64,000 nucleotides of DNA, taken from Pelecanus crispus. Its lineage: Eukaryota > Chordata > Aves > Pelecaniformes > Pelecanidae. Shown in pieces: positions 20,986-32,081 of the stretch. Within the stretch, counting starts at the first letter, position 1; each line of letters starts with the position of its first letter. The stretch lies in the NCBI RefSeq assembly GCF_030463565.1, contig NC_134643.1:78241721-78305720 (forward strand), given 5' to 3'. The notes under the pieces were generated by a model. The model searched no databases and was not told the DNA's origin. It worked only from the letters and a program-made list of their open reading frames with translations. The position numbers and the translations under genes are program-made.

Positions 20986-22284
20986 CAGGAGGAGCTCGAG
21001 GAGGGCCTGGCAAAATGCCCTCCTCCATGGGAGAAGATGGCAGCAGGGCCCCTGCTGCCATGCGGGTGCCCGTCCCAGCGCCTCTCCAGCCAAAGGCAAC
21101 TCTGGAGGGCAGGCAGCATGTCCTGACACTCCTCATCAGCACCTCGACTGTCCCCCACTCTTCCCCTTCCCCCACCCATCCCCTTCCTCCTCGCCCTCCT
21201 CCTCTCCATGACAGCCCAGGCCAGCCATGTCCCTCCTATGGCCCCACCATGGCCAGGCAGGCTGCAGGAGCTTGCCAGCCCACAGGTGAGCCTGCTCTGC
21301 ATTTTTCCTGCTTCGTCTTTGGTGGTGGCCGCAATGCCAGTGCTCACTTACCTCCCTCATCCGGCCTGTCCTGCCCAGATGCCATCACGCCATGGGGGCC
21401 ACCCAAAAGACCACAGCCTGCCATGCCAGAGGCAAGGATATGGAAACCCAAGTTTGGCCTTTTTATTCTTGGGCACCTTCTAGAAACGGCACCAGTCTGA
21501 GGCCCTCAGGTCACCTCCTCCTCCTCCTCCTCTGAAAAAACTTCCAAGTTGCTCTCATGGCTTCCTATGTCAATGTCTCTTCCACACCTTCCTCCCCTTA
21601 TAGCCCTGGTTCCCAATGCAGCCGAGTTGGTGCATTTTTGCCAACCAGAAGCAGAAGCGCTGCTTTTTTTTTTTCTTTTTCCCCTCGTGAAAAAAGATTC
21701 ACCAGTTGCACACCCGGACACTGCAATCTAACAGCAATGTCACGCAGAGGTTATACTTGGATTCTTTTACAGCCCAAGAAGAAATTTCCTTCCACTGTGT
21801 TTTCCTGTAGACAAAGAACCAAGATAAAGATAGTGGAGGTTTTATCCTGTTGCATACCAATACCACCAACCAGTTGCACAGCTTGTCGTGAAGGAATAGC
21901 ATGGGCAGTGAGCTGCTGAACACAGGAGAGAAAGAAGCAGATGGAGGCAGCACCCAGCGGGATGGCTTCGTGTCTAGTACAGGGAGGGGACCTGGGTGAT
22001 ATAGCTGTGCTGTGAACTGAATTAAGAAACTAACCTGGCTAAAATGATTAACCTAGCCAAAATGTGGTTTTTGTGTTCACGCGCTTCTGATGGGAATCTT
22101 TTAATCAAGAAATATTCCCACTGATTATGCTCTCCAGAACTCTGTCAATTGTAGAATAACACACAAAGAGGTTTCTGAGAGGGGCTTTTTTGGTAGAAAA
22201 AAGAGTGGGTGTTAAGAAAAGAAGAAAAAACTACATCTGGAAAGCTACCGGCTTGTTCTGCCTACATTCACCACTGAAACACAT
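20986..22284. repeat. Segmental duplication, middle block of unit 2
   Basis: Partner of 2906-4187. A plus-strand frame is open over 20568-21500 (310 codons, proline-rich), spanning unique and duplicated sequence. The composition looks like non-coding C-rich DNA, but both indels against unit 1 are multiples of three (15 and 9 bp). A donor-like CACAG|GTGAGC lies near 21282-21290. I do not call a gene. Confidence 0.7.
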
Positions 22285-22888
22285 TGCCATGGTTTAACCC
22301 CAGCCATCAAGTAAGCACCACACAGCCACTCGCTCACTGCCCCCCCTGGTGGGATGGGGGAGAGAATTGGAAGAGTAAAAGTGAGAAAACTCACGGGTTG
22401 AGATAAAGACAGTTTAATAGGTAAAGCAAAAACCACGCACGCACGCAAGCAAAGCAAAACAAGGAATTCATTCACTACTTCCCATGGGCAGGCAGGTGTT
22501 CAGCCATCTCCAGGAAAGCAGGGCTCCATCACACGGAACGGTTACTTGGGAAGACAAATGCTATCATCCTGAACGTCCCCCCCTTCCTTCTTCTTCTCGC
22601 AGCTTTATATGCTGAGCATGACGTCACATGGTGCAGAATACCCCTTTGGTCAGCTGGGGTCAGCTGTCCCGGCCGTGTCCCCTCCCAGCTTCTTGTGTAC
22701 CCCCAGCCTGCTCACTGGTGGGGTGGGGTGAGAAGCAGAAAAGGCCTTGACTCTGTGTAAGCACTGCTCAGCAGTAACCAAAACATCCCTCTATTCTCAA
22801 CACTGTTTCCAGCACAAATCCAAAACATAGCCTCATACAAGCTACTGTGAAGAAGAAAATTAAATATATCCTAGCCAAAACCCGCACA
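22285..22888 (-). mobile_element. ERV 3' LTR (left LTR of the two-LTR element)
   Basis: A 604-bp LTR on the minus strand, TGTG...GGCA, with a TATA box near 22607 and an ATTAAA-like signal. It is preceded by target-site repeat CACAT (22280-22284). A purine run (minus-strand AAGGGGTGGAGAA) sits directly outside its inner edge, the expected polypurine tract. It differs from the right LTR at many positions, for example GCACGCACGCAAGC against ACACCCAAGC near 22437, so the insertion is not very recent. Confidence 0.9.
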
Positions 22889-23399
22889 TTCTCCACCCCT
22901 TATTCTATGCCATCTATTTCACGCTCAGGTCCCACACTATCCAATACATCTTCATTAACCACCACCTCCTTTCCCACCTTTTGATATAATACACAGATAT
23001 CACTCCCTTAGTCTGTGGACCGCCCCTGTGAAATGTCTGTAATATGTCCACAAATGTCCACAAAATATCCATTGAGTTCATTAGACTTTGGGCTGCATCT
23101 GTTATGGTGGTCACTCAGGACAGGAGAGGTGGAGTGTTACGTGGTATTACTGGGCACTAAAGCCAGCTTGGCTCAGGTCACTGCAGCACTTGCACTGCTT
23201 CTTGTAAGGTTTGTCCTCCATTGTTTCAGGTGCTTCCTGCTCTAGTAATTCCTATAATATCCAACTCAAGTCATGGGTTACAACAATTTAAAGGTATTTC
23301 CATTACAGTCTCCACCCCTGGCCCCCTTGGACCAGACCAAAGGGGTTAACACTGCAGTGAAGTCCTCCCCTTGCCCCTGCTCCGACTTGAACTTATCCA

Positions 23400-23995
23400 C
23401 AGACTGCAGTCCCTTAGGGGTGTACCTGCTCCAAGTGGAGCCTTATCTATGAGCCACAGTCTCTCCAGGGGTATACCTGCTGCAGCATAGACTTATGCAC
23501 AGCCACAGTCACTTCGAGGTGCACCTGTTCCAGCACGGCCTTCTCCATGGGCCACAATGCCTTCAGAGATTTACCTGCTCCAGCATGGCCTTACCCACAG
23601 CCACAGTCCCTTCAGAAGTAAACCTCCTCCAACATGGCCTTACCCATGGCTGCGGTCCCTCTGGGGGAGTACCTCCTCTGTCATGGGCTTATCCATGGCC
23701 ACATACTTTGAGGTGCTCCGGCACAGCCTCATGCACAGCCACTGATGCTTCAAAGTGTACCTGCTGCAGCATGGATTTATCCACAGCCACAGACACTTCG
23801 AGGTGTACCTTCTCCAGCATAGACTTATCCTTGGGCCACAAACCCTTTGGAGGTATACCTGCTGTGGCACAGTCATAATGACGGCCACAGATGCTTGGAG
23901 GTGTTCCTGCTGTGGCATGGGCTTATCTACAGCCACAGACGCTTTGGGCTGTCCTGCTTCTGCATGGACTCATCCACAGGTCACAGTCCCTTCAA
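23400..23995. repeat. Degenerate minisatellite, period about 48-49 bp
   Basis: About a dozen diverged units, each starting near GCCACAG and containing an ACCTGCTSCAGCATGG-like core and a CTTATCCACA-like end. Examples start at about 23454, 23503, 23552, 23601, 23744 and 23781. One unit (about 23697-23740) is shorter. The array lies inside the ERV and makes several open frames with repeated Q/W-rich peptides that are artefacts of the repeat. Confidence 0.8.
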
Positions 23996-24327
23996 CTCGA
24001 GTTCAAACTGGAGTTCAAGCCTGTCCAGTACAGCAGCACAGAAACAGCAGCAATGCCCTGGCCATCTGCCAGCCCAGGCGCATCACCATTGCAGTTATCA
24101 GAATGTTCCCAGGCACAGCAGAGTAAGATGATAAGCAGTACAGCAGCACAGCAAGCAGGGAAAACAAAAAGCAGCCACTAACGAGCACTAGACTCTAACA
24201 TATGGTAAGGCAAGCAAGCCCCAAGGCAAGCACAGAAGCCTGCCGATTAATAGCTAAACAGCAATAACAGCTATAAATTCAATCTAGCACATTCCAATCA
24301 AATCTATTGTTATCTCGAACCCTTTGA

Positions 24328-24345
24328 GCTCCACGTTGGGTGCCA
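24328..24345 (-). promoter_or_regulatory. Retroviral primer-binding site, tRNA-Lys type
   Basis: The minus strand reads TGGCACCCAACGTGGAGC eight bases inside the 5' LTR. It differs at two positions from the tRNA-Lys(1,2) primer-binding site (TGGCGCCCAACGTGGGGC), used by class II (ERVK-like) retroviruses. The two differences are consistent with decay after insertion. Confidence 0.75.
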
Positions 24346-24353
24346 AAAAGGAC

Positions 24354-24955
24354 TGTCATGGTTTAACCCCAGCCATCAAGTAAGCACCACACAGCCACTC
24401 CGCTCACTGCCCCCCCTGGTGGGATGGGGGAGAAAATCAGAAGAGTAAAAGTGAGAAAACTCATGGGCTGAGATAAAGACAGTTTAATAGGTAAAGCAAA
24501 AACCACACACCCAAGCAAAGCAAAACAAGGAATTCATTCACTACTTCCCATGGGCAGGCAGGTGTTCAGCCATCTCCAGGAAAGCAGGGCTCCATCACGC
24601 GGAACGGTTACTTGGGAAGACAAACGCCATCATTCCGAACGTCCCCCCCCTTCCTTCTTCTTCCCCCAGCTTTATATGCCAAGCATGACATCATATGGTG
24701 CAGAATACCCCTTTGGTCAGCTGGGGTCAGCTGTCCCGGCCGTGTCCCCTCCCAGCTTCTTGTGTACCCCCAGCCTGCTCACTGGTGGGGTGGGGTGAGA
24801 AGCAGAAAAGGCCTTGACTCTGTGTAAGCACTGCTCAGCAGTAACCAAAACATCCCTCTATTCTCAACACTGTTTCCGGCACAAATCCAGAACATAGCCT
24901 CATACTAGCTACTATGAAGAAGAAAATTAACTCTATCCTAGCCAAAACCAACACA
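24354..24955 (-). mobile_element. ERV 5' LTR (right LTR of the two-LTR element)
   Basis: A 602-bp LTR on the minus strand, followed on the plus strand by target-site repeat CACAT (24956-24960), which matches the repeat before the left LTR. A TATA box lies near 24670. Its right two-thirds match the unit 1 solo LTR (4188-4787) better than the left LTR does. Confidence 0.9.
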
Positions 24956-26292
24956 CACATCCACGTGCTGATGTTAGTCCTACTAGCTTGGCAATACCTT
25001 TGGGTATTGCCCCTTCGGCAGCAGAGTTGCCCACAAGTATAGAAATCCCACTGCACCTACCAGCTATGTAGTGAAGAAACACCAAGTACAGAGGAACAGC
25101 AGAGAAACAGACATTCAGACATAGGTCAAGGTATCGCACCGTTAGTGACTGATCATTTTTCCATATCAGAACCACGGCAAGTTACCACATAGAGATGTCA
25201 GTATTTCACTATGGCACTGCTGGTATCCAGTCTGAAACAAGAGTTACAAGAAATGCATGACAACCTGCACATTTGAGCATCCTGCATCTCTGCGCAGCCT
25301 GGTCTTTCCCAGACCAATCCTGGGAAAATTTGATGGACATACTTCTACGAAGAACCCTTCCATATCAGGCAAATACACAAGGTTAAGAAAAGGTGTACAA
25401 CCACACTCCTGACAAAGACGAAAGGACCATTTCTCAGATTCACGTCCAAGTACCTACCAGAGTGAATGATTTAGTCACAAAGCGTATGACCCTAGATGTG
25501 AGGAAGAAAGGTTGGCGTAACTTAAATTTGAGCTGCATTACTGTGCGTTGCATATTATTTTACCTATGTAGCAGTAAGAGGCAAATAAACCACAAGGAAA
25601 TACCCTCTAATCACCAACAGCCTACCAACTGTTTTACCACCACTGCTATCCTAAACATATTCCTCAGGTGTTGCAGATGTGCCATTTAGACAAGGACACT
25701 TCTACTTCCAAGCAGTGACTCACCAGGAGAGTACTGTTCTCAACACCTGTCACATTTCCCCACGCTGGTAAAAGAAGTGCTTTTGGCTATTTGTTTTCCT
25801 GAAGAGGACCAGAAAAGTCGGCCTATCGCTGGAGAATGTAGAACAGTAGAAAAGATCATCTGAAATAAAGTACCTTTGGAAAACAAGAAAAAATTTACAC
25901 TGAGACGAGCAGGGATTGAAAATGGTTTCCGTTCATTGAAGCAATGTTCATATACTCACAGTCTCCCCCAGAACTTCACCACCTGTGAGAATCTTTACCA
26001 CCTGGGGACTTTGGTCCTAAGCTCCTCTAAACCATGTCCTACAGCACTGGCTGGCTTTTATTTACATACTTAGAAACGTTACAGAGAGCAACAAGAGAGT
26101 CCAAACTCAGGTTCTGGTGTATATTTGAAGCACGGAGGATCTGAGGCAGATTTCGGAAATGGTACAAAATCACTGAGATGTCTGTCACACAGAATACCTG
26201 CTCTGTGCGCTAGAAACCAACTCTGTGGAAGGTGAAAGGCACTCAGTTTCCTTCAGGGTGGGGAACTTCCCTGCAGCCAAGGGCCCCACAGG
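24956..26292. repeat. Segmental duplication, block between ERV and gene C
   Basis: Partner of 4788-6276, lacking the 152 bp at 5930-6081. It contains the candidate polyadenylation signal of gene C (AATAAA on the minus strand at 26057-26062). No other gene is seen. Confidence 0.85.
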
Positions 26293-27375
26293 TCACATTA
26301 CAGGCTTTGACTGCTCTTCAGACTCCTTCTTCATCTTCTCATACGTGGCAGGGCAGAACTGAGAATACAGCTGAGCCAGCAAAGCCTGGGATGTGATCTC
26401 TAGCCTTGTCCCGTGGCTCAGTTTGTTCCATACGTGCACCGCATAGGTGTTCTTAAGGAGCTCGTGAAGTTCCGAGGGGCTGATTCTATCAAATAACTTC
26501 TTCCAGTCCCACCAGAAAACAGGATATAAAGCTTCTGGGGAAAGAGCACGCACCCCTTTGCAGCTCATGTTGTTCTGGATATTACTGATGGAGCACCACC
26601 TCTTGAAGACACGCGTTAGGAGCTGCGGGCCCTGGTGCCCCCAGATCTCACTATTGTAGTTATCCACAAAGTCCTGCATGCAAAGCTCCATGAACTCATG
26701 CTTGGGTTGGAAGGACAGAAAGGCCCCATTCACTACATCCTCAGACTGGATACCCAGGGCATTGGTGAGGTTCTTCAAGTTCCTAAGCACAATGAAGTCT
26801 GTGTCCAGGTAGATGCCACCAAATTTCCACATGAGGGTAATTCTGCAGGCATCAGACAGGACGGGTAAGAAATAAGGCTCCTTCTGGTGCTCAGGCTCCA
26901 GGTACCACTTTGCCAGAGGCGTCCCTGAGAAAAGCTCCGTCAAGTCCAGGGGACGGATTTCCACGTTGGGGAAGCAGCTCAGCAACGAGAATGCAAAGTG
27001 GCTGGGTAACGTGGCATTCCCGTTTGCCAAACCTTTCATGAGCACCACAACCCTTGTCCCAGGGTGCGTCCGGGCCGCTGACTCCACAGAGCACGTGAAC
27101 AGGTAACTGGGGTTAGTTCGCTCCGAGGTCTCCACAAAAAACACATCCCCTGGGGAAGGAGGGGGCCCACCAGCAGTGGGGTGGGGAATGTAAGGCAAAA
27201 CCTGAGCACACCTGCTTTGCGTAGGCACGCTGTAGAGCTGGCCCTCAGCGTCCTCCCCAGTTCTCCAGTAGAACATGACAGAGGCAAAGAACACAAATGA
27301 AATGGCGAGGATAAACAGAGCCCTGAGCCTGTGGCTCAGCACCATTGCGGTCAGTTTTGGCAGGCAGTTGGACAT
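26293..27375 (-). CDS. Alpha-1,4-galactosyltransferase paralogue C (A4GALT-like)
   Basis: Intact 360-residue paralogue with the same layout as copy A: anchor at about 17-37, DXD at 191-193 (YLDTDFIVL), sequons at N120, N202 and N269, and IWGHQGPQLL in the C-terminal half. The start at 27375 aligns with A, B and D; there is no upstream ATG in the exon between the acceptor (27430-27431) and this start. Against A the striking changes are residues 160-165 (EPEHQK for QAQQRW), W243E and M146T, while most of the remaining exon is 98-99% identical. The 5' part resembles pseudogene B and the 3' part resembles A, so it may be a recombinant. It is probably a Golgi galactosyltransferase; a shifted acceptor range is inference. 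Loss of a tryptophan conserved in D and human A4GALT could also mean weaker activity. Confidence 0.9.
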   Translation of the reverse strand: MSNCLPKLTAMVLSHRLRALFILAISFVFFASVMFYWRTGEDAEGQLYSVPTQSRCAQVLPYIPHPTAGGPPPSPGDVFFVETSERTNPSYLFTCSVESAARTHPGTRVVVLMKGLANGNATLPSHFAFSLLSCFPNVEIRPLDLTELFSGTPLAKWYLEPEHQKEPYFLPVLSDACRITLMWKFGGIYLDTDFIVLRNLKNLTNALGIQSEDVVNGAFLSFQPKHEFMELCMQDFVDNYNSEIWGHQGPQLLTRVFKRWCSISNIQNNMSCKGVRALSPEALYPVFWWDWKKLFDRISPSELHELLKNTYAVHVWNKLSHGTRLEITSQALLAQLYSQFCPATYEKMKKESEEQSKPVM

Positions 27376-27429
27376 CCTGGGCAGTCTCGCTTCCGTCAGA
27401 GGCCGCTCTCCCAAGACAACCGTTGTGAT

Positions 27430-28269
27430 CTGAAGGGGAGAAAAGAAGAAAAAGACACTGAAAGGCAAGGCAGCAGACCACGAGCCTGGGGACAGTGCCA
27501 CAGCAGAACAGAACTCTCCTTCCTTCACCTCAGGGCAGCATGCTTAAATTAAACCTTTTGGTCATTTCTGAAACAGTCTCCTGGCTTCTCCAAATTGGCA
27601 CAGGGCCTTCAGGTCAATGCAGAGCTGAGCTCATTCACCCCTGGTTACTGCGACCGGCTCCCATACTAAACTCTCGATGAAGCCAGACAATGACTCGTCA
27701 GCCGCACCAGGAGGTTTCCAAATGCAACAGCACGGAGCCACCGCTCTCCACTAGGCACTGGGGCTTGGCGTACAGCAGAGAGGCAGACGATACACAAATC
27801 ATCAGCTCTGGCTTCCCAGAATATTATTTTCTGCTGCAGCAACATGCCAGCTTGTGCTGCGGGTGTTACCCACCCTGCTTTTTACATACCTATTTCCCCC
27901 TCCCTCCACACCGCAGCCAGCTGAATCCTGCAAATCATTTTTAGCTTGGTAAGCTGTACAAGAGAAAGCAGGTGCAGGCTTGAGGGGACAGAGCCTTTGC
28001 TGTAGAGAAGGCAGGAAAGCCTGGCTCTAATCTAACAGGGAGCAAGCTTCAAAGTTACAGGCATATTTTTAGTAAGAGGAGGAACTTCTACTACAATTGC
28101 ACTTCTACATATTTAGAAATACATTTCTGCTTCTGTACCGGATAAGAGGACATTTTAGACGCTGCATTAGCCAGGCCACTTATTTCACAAAACAAACACA
28201 GGAAATCTGGCGCCCTACCTTCCTCTGAAACTGCAAGTCCCACTCACAGAAATTGCAAAGAGTACTCAC
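27430..28269 (-). other. Predicted 5' intron of gene C (block U, copy 3)
   Basis: The minus-strand donor CAG|GTGAGTACT has its last exon base at 28270, and the acceptor AG is at 27431-27430, giving an intron of 840 bp. Both sites are strong, and the donor is kept in all three U copies. The upstream noncoding exon would lie above 28270; its 5' end cannot be fixed from sequence. The block matches 10550-11196 and 9115-9761. Confidence 0.55.
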
Positions 28270-28279
28270 CTGTCCCTGC

Positions 28280-29272
28280 TTTTCGATACACCACAGAAGT
28301 CACTGCTCGGCTGGACAAGATTTTGAAGAGGTCAGTGTCTCTGAGAGCACCTATCACTCTACAGTCTGGCACTTCCTTTTTGTGAAAAGAAATGGTGAAA
28401 GATGGAGTCTAAACACATGCAGATAACGTGCAGATCAGGGAGGATGTGACACCATACATTCAGCGACTACATTGGCTGAAAGAAGGGTCACGCAGCTGAT
28501 GGGTCATGCAGCTGTGCTGTGAAGACCTGTCTAATTGAAATGAACCAGCAAAGAACAGGAAAAAAAAAAAAAAAAAAAGAGGAAAAGGAAAAAAAAAAAG
28601 GAAAAGAAAAAAAAAGGAAAAGGAGAAAAAAAGAAGGAAAAGGAAAATGCTTATCGCTACACTCTAAGCTTTATACTGTGGCAGGAAACCGTTTTGCTGT
28701 TTTCTACTCCTTTGCTAAGAATTCCCAGTGCTCACGCTGCTTGGGTGGCTGCCACGAGAACTGAGCTGAGAGTTTCACAGAGCTGCCTCCTCCCACCCCA
28801 AGACTTCAGTTCTGAATACTCTGTTGAACACACACTCTTGCGACCAGTTAATTTACTCATCCATTTGGGAATAATCCTTCTTATGCCGGATACTTCGTTG
28901 AATGACTTTGCCAAATGCAGGTGTCCCTCATTTTATGACAGAGTTCCCCCTTGTCCCTGCGCTCAATGGCGGCTGACCTTCCCTTACAGAACATACGTTG
29001 ATGCGTTCATAAAACACCACCTTCAGCCGTACAGCCACTAGGTTTAGGGTTTAGTGCAGTTGCTACTCAGTTGCCTGCAACAAATGGCAGGCCCATTGCT
29101 CTGTAGCTGTAGCCCTGTAGCTTCCCAGGCCCCTCACCCTTCCCCAAATCCTTCCAAGCACTGCAGCACCACGGATGGACTCGTAACATGCCAACGTTGG
29201 AAAGCACCTTAAGCTATTCCCAGCCCTTTCATCGATGGAGCTCTCCAGGCCTCCGGTCAGGCCCCATTGAGT
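28280..29272. repeat. Segmental duplication, right block of unit 2
   Basis: Partner of 11197-12124. No gene is recognised apart from the possible noncoding 5' exon of C near 28270. Confidence 0.75.
28559..28647. repeat. Expanded purine (A/G) tract
   Basis: About 90 bp of almost pure A and G, with runs of A separated by GG or AGG. The unit 1 partner near 11478 has only a short A tract, so this has expanded by about 65 bp since the duplication. A lysine- and glutamate-rich open frame across it is meaningless. Confidence 0.85.
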
Positions 29273-30720
29273 CACAGAATCACGGAAGGGTTGGGGGTGG
29301 AAGGCACCTCCGGAGGTCATTTCTCCAACCCCCCTGCTCAAAGCAGAGTCACCTAGAGCGGGTTGCTCAGGACCGTGCCCTCTTGGCTTCTGACCTTGTC
29401 CGAGGACAGAGACTCCACAACCTCTCTGGGCAACCTGTTCCAGCGTTTCACCACCATTTCTTTCATTCTAATTTCCTCTATTTCACTTTGTGCCCATTGT
29501 GTCTCATCCTGCCACTGGATTCCACAGAGAAGAGGCTGGCTTGTCTGCTTTACCCCACCCATCCCCAATCACCTATTTATACACTTTGACAAGACACCCC
29601 CCAAGACTGCTCTTCTCCAAGATAAACAATCAGAGCACTCTCAGCCTCTCTTCATATGGCACATGCTCCAGTCCCTTTCTCATCTTACTGGCCCTTCTCT
29701 GGGCTTGCTCCAGTATGCCCGTCTCTCACTTTTACTGGGGAGCCCAGAACCGGACGCAGCACTCCAGATGTGTCTCACCAGTGCGGAGTAGCAGGGAAGG
29801 ATTGCTTCCCTTGACCTTGCACGTAATGCTGTTCTACATAGTGCAGCCCAGCAGGCTGGTGGCCTTCGTTGCCACAAGGGCGCACTGCTGGCTCCTGGTC
29901 AACTTCTTGTCCACAGGTGCATGGAGTTACCTCTCACCAGTTGAATCTCTCTCTGTTGAACTTCACGAGATTCCTGTTGGCTCATTTCTCCAGCTTGTTG
30001 AGGTTGCTCTGACAGGCAGTTCAACCACCTTGTGTATCCACCACTCCTCCCAGTTTTGCATCATCTGCAAACTTGTCGAGGTGGCAGTCCATCCCATCAC
30101 TGTCAAGGCCATTAATAAAGACATTAAACAGTACAGGCCCCAGCACAGATCCCTGGAGTGTACCACTAGTTACTGGCCTCCACCTGGATTTTGTGTCACT
30201 CATTACAATCCTTCAAGTCCAGAAGTTCAGTCAGTTTTCAAATCCACCTCACTGTGTAGTCCAGATTTCATCAGTATGCCTATGAGGCTGTTGCAGAGAC
30301 TGTGTCAAAAGCCTTACTAAAGTCACAATAAACAATATCTGATGCTCTTCCCCTGTCCACTGAGCTGGTCATTTCATCAAAGAAGGCTATCAGTTTAGCC
30401 AGACATGAGTTCCCCTTTTTAAATCCATGCCAACTACTCCTAATCACCTTCTTGTCCTTAATATGTTTGCACATGACTTCCAGGAGGATTTGCTCCATCA
30501 CCTTCCCAGGGGTCAATGTGACACTAACTGGCCTGTAGTTCCCTGGATCCTCTTCCTTGCACTTCTAGAAGATAGGCAAGATAGGAGTGACTTTTGCTTC
30601 CTTCCACTTCCCCTGATCTCTACAACCTTTCAAGCATAACAAAGAGAGTTCTCACAATGACATCAGCCAGCTCCTGCAGCACTTGTGGGTGCATCCCATC
30701 AGGTCCCATCATCTGTCTGT
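29273..30720 (-). mobile_element. CR1 LINE, longer partner of the 12125-12828 copy
   Basis: Minus-strand CR1 with its 3' end near 29273 and RT coding in pieces. Frame 30280-30516 carries [43 protein letters not shown] and DFSKAFDTV, typical CR1 RT. Frame 30021-30203 carries SGTLQGSVLGPVLFNVFING and LDKFADDAKLGG, which retains ADDAK. At 29917 it lacks about 50 bp that the unit 1 copy keeps. Beyond 29917 there is no partner in unit 1. The 5' limit is approximate. Confidence 0.8.
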
Positions 30721-32081
30721 TCATTCAGTCCTGACATGTATTCCATGGATGTGGTGATGCAGAAGAGACTGTGGTACGCATCCCCCACAAGGAGGGATTA
30801 CAGTGTAGAGAAACATCCCCAAGTTCCTCTTACCTGTAGCCAGATGCAGAAATTAATTTTGGTTTGCTTCAAACTGATCTCTGAACTCCCTTTCAATCTC
30901 TCATCTCCTACTGACCTTCTGCCTCTCTAGCAGGCTTCCTGCTCCTTCTACAGTTCGGGGGAAAAAAAAAATGTTGGTAGCTTTAATATCTTTTGTTAAT
31001 TGTTTTTCAAACAACGTTTTCTATAGCCTAATGGTGTTTTCATATTTAACTTGCCACACTTTATGTGCCTACCTAATTTCCCCCCCTGGAACTTTCTTAC
31101 TTCTCATACCTCTACCAGCATACTGCAGTGCCATGGCAGCTGCTATTTGGCCCCATCATTATACACAAATTTAAAGGTCAAGATCTCAGCTTGAGCTGTA
31201 AAGGCAGGGTGCAGCTGAAGTGACTTCCTCCTGTAGTTTTCCATTCTGGACTACACCTATTCATCCACGTTCCAGGCATGGTTACACAGAAGGTACCAGA
31301 GAGGCCACAAGCCAAGTGCACACAGGGAATGGTCACAAACACTTTTGGAGATGAACCTGAAGTACATAAGAAAGACCAGAGTGCCCATGTTCACAAATGG
31401 CATATCCAAACAGCATGTGGAGAGCTTTGGTTTTCCTCTTCTCTCCTGATGAGGACAAACCAGCCCTAGGCAGACCTCAGCTCCCAACACGTATGTAATT
31501 AAGGCAGGTAACTGCACTTTCCCCCAAGAAGGGCACTCTTAACCTTCTTTGCACCATAGCCTTCCTGGACTGTGGGGGGGAGGGAGAAGAAACAGGGAGA
31601 AGAACAGGGGAACAAAGAGCCCTACAGAGTATTACTACTTACCACACATCCTAGATCCCCCCAGCACAAGAGCTCCTGGCATAGGAGCGCTCTCAGCCAG
31701 CAGAGAGAAAATAATCATCATTCAGTTTCTTCCCAGGAGACCACGTCCAGGATTACCCTACTGATCCTTCCTTACTCCTGTTGCACTGTCCAATTCTGCG
31801 TCTCCAACCCCCACCCCTGGTTTCTCTCCTTGATGTGCTGCACACCTGGGTACCAGCTAACCTTCATGAGCTCAAGGACAAAGAAGACAGGGCAAGAAAC
31901 AGCTAGTGCCTTCTCACCACTTCCCATCATCATTGACTGCGTATCAGCAATGAAGAAAGGACAGGCAACTATTTTACACCTCAAGGGAAAACTGTTTCCC
32001 TGCCTCTTGACTTGAGGAGTCACAATAAAACTCCTCTGCACACCAGACCCCACCAGTCCTTTCACAGCCTCTCAAAATGCT
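30721..32081. other. Gene-free stretch between C and D
   Basis: Single-copy sequence with short open frames only. I recognise no exon, RNA gene or repeat family. Confidence 0.5.

Larger units (their letters stand above)
22889..24353 (-). mobile_element. ERV internal region, short and non-coding
   Basis: Only about 1.46 kb separates the two LTRs, too little for gag, pol and env. I see no capsid, protease, reverse transcriptase or envelope motif. It holds a primer-binding site next to the 5' LTR, a polypurine tract next to the 3' LTR, and a degenerate tandem array in between. It is therefore either a heavily deleted provirus or a non-autonomous LTR element that depended on a related virus for its proteins. 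Confidence 0.8.

Noticed and set aside
23400-23995. CRISPR-like array of repeats and spacers
   Set aside because: Units are diverged along their full length, there are no constant repeats with unique spacers, and the context is a retroviral element in a bird genome.
23495-24181. Overlapping open frames with repeated peptides inside the ERV
   Set aside because: They are by-products of the 49-bp tandem array and carry no viral protein motif.
28519-28764. Lysine-rich 81-codon open frame
   Set aside because: It is the purine tract translated; the tract length differs between units.
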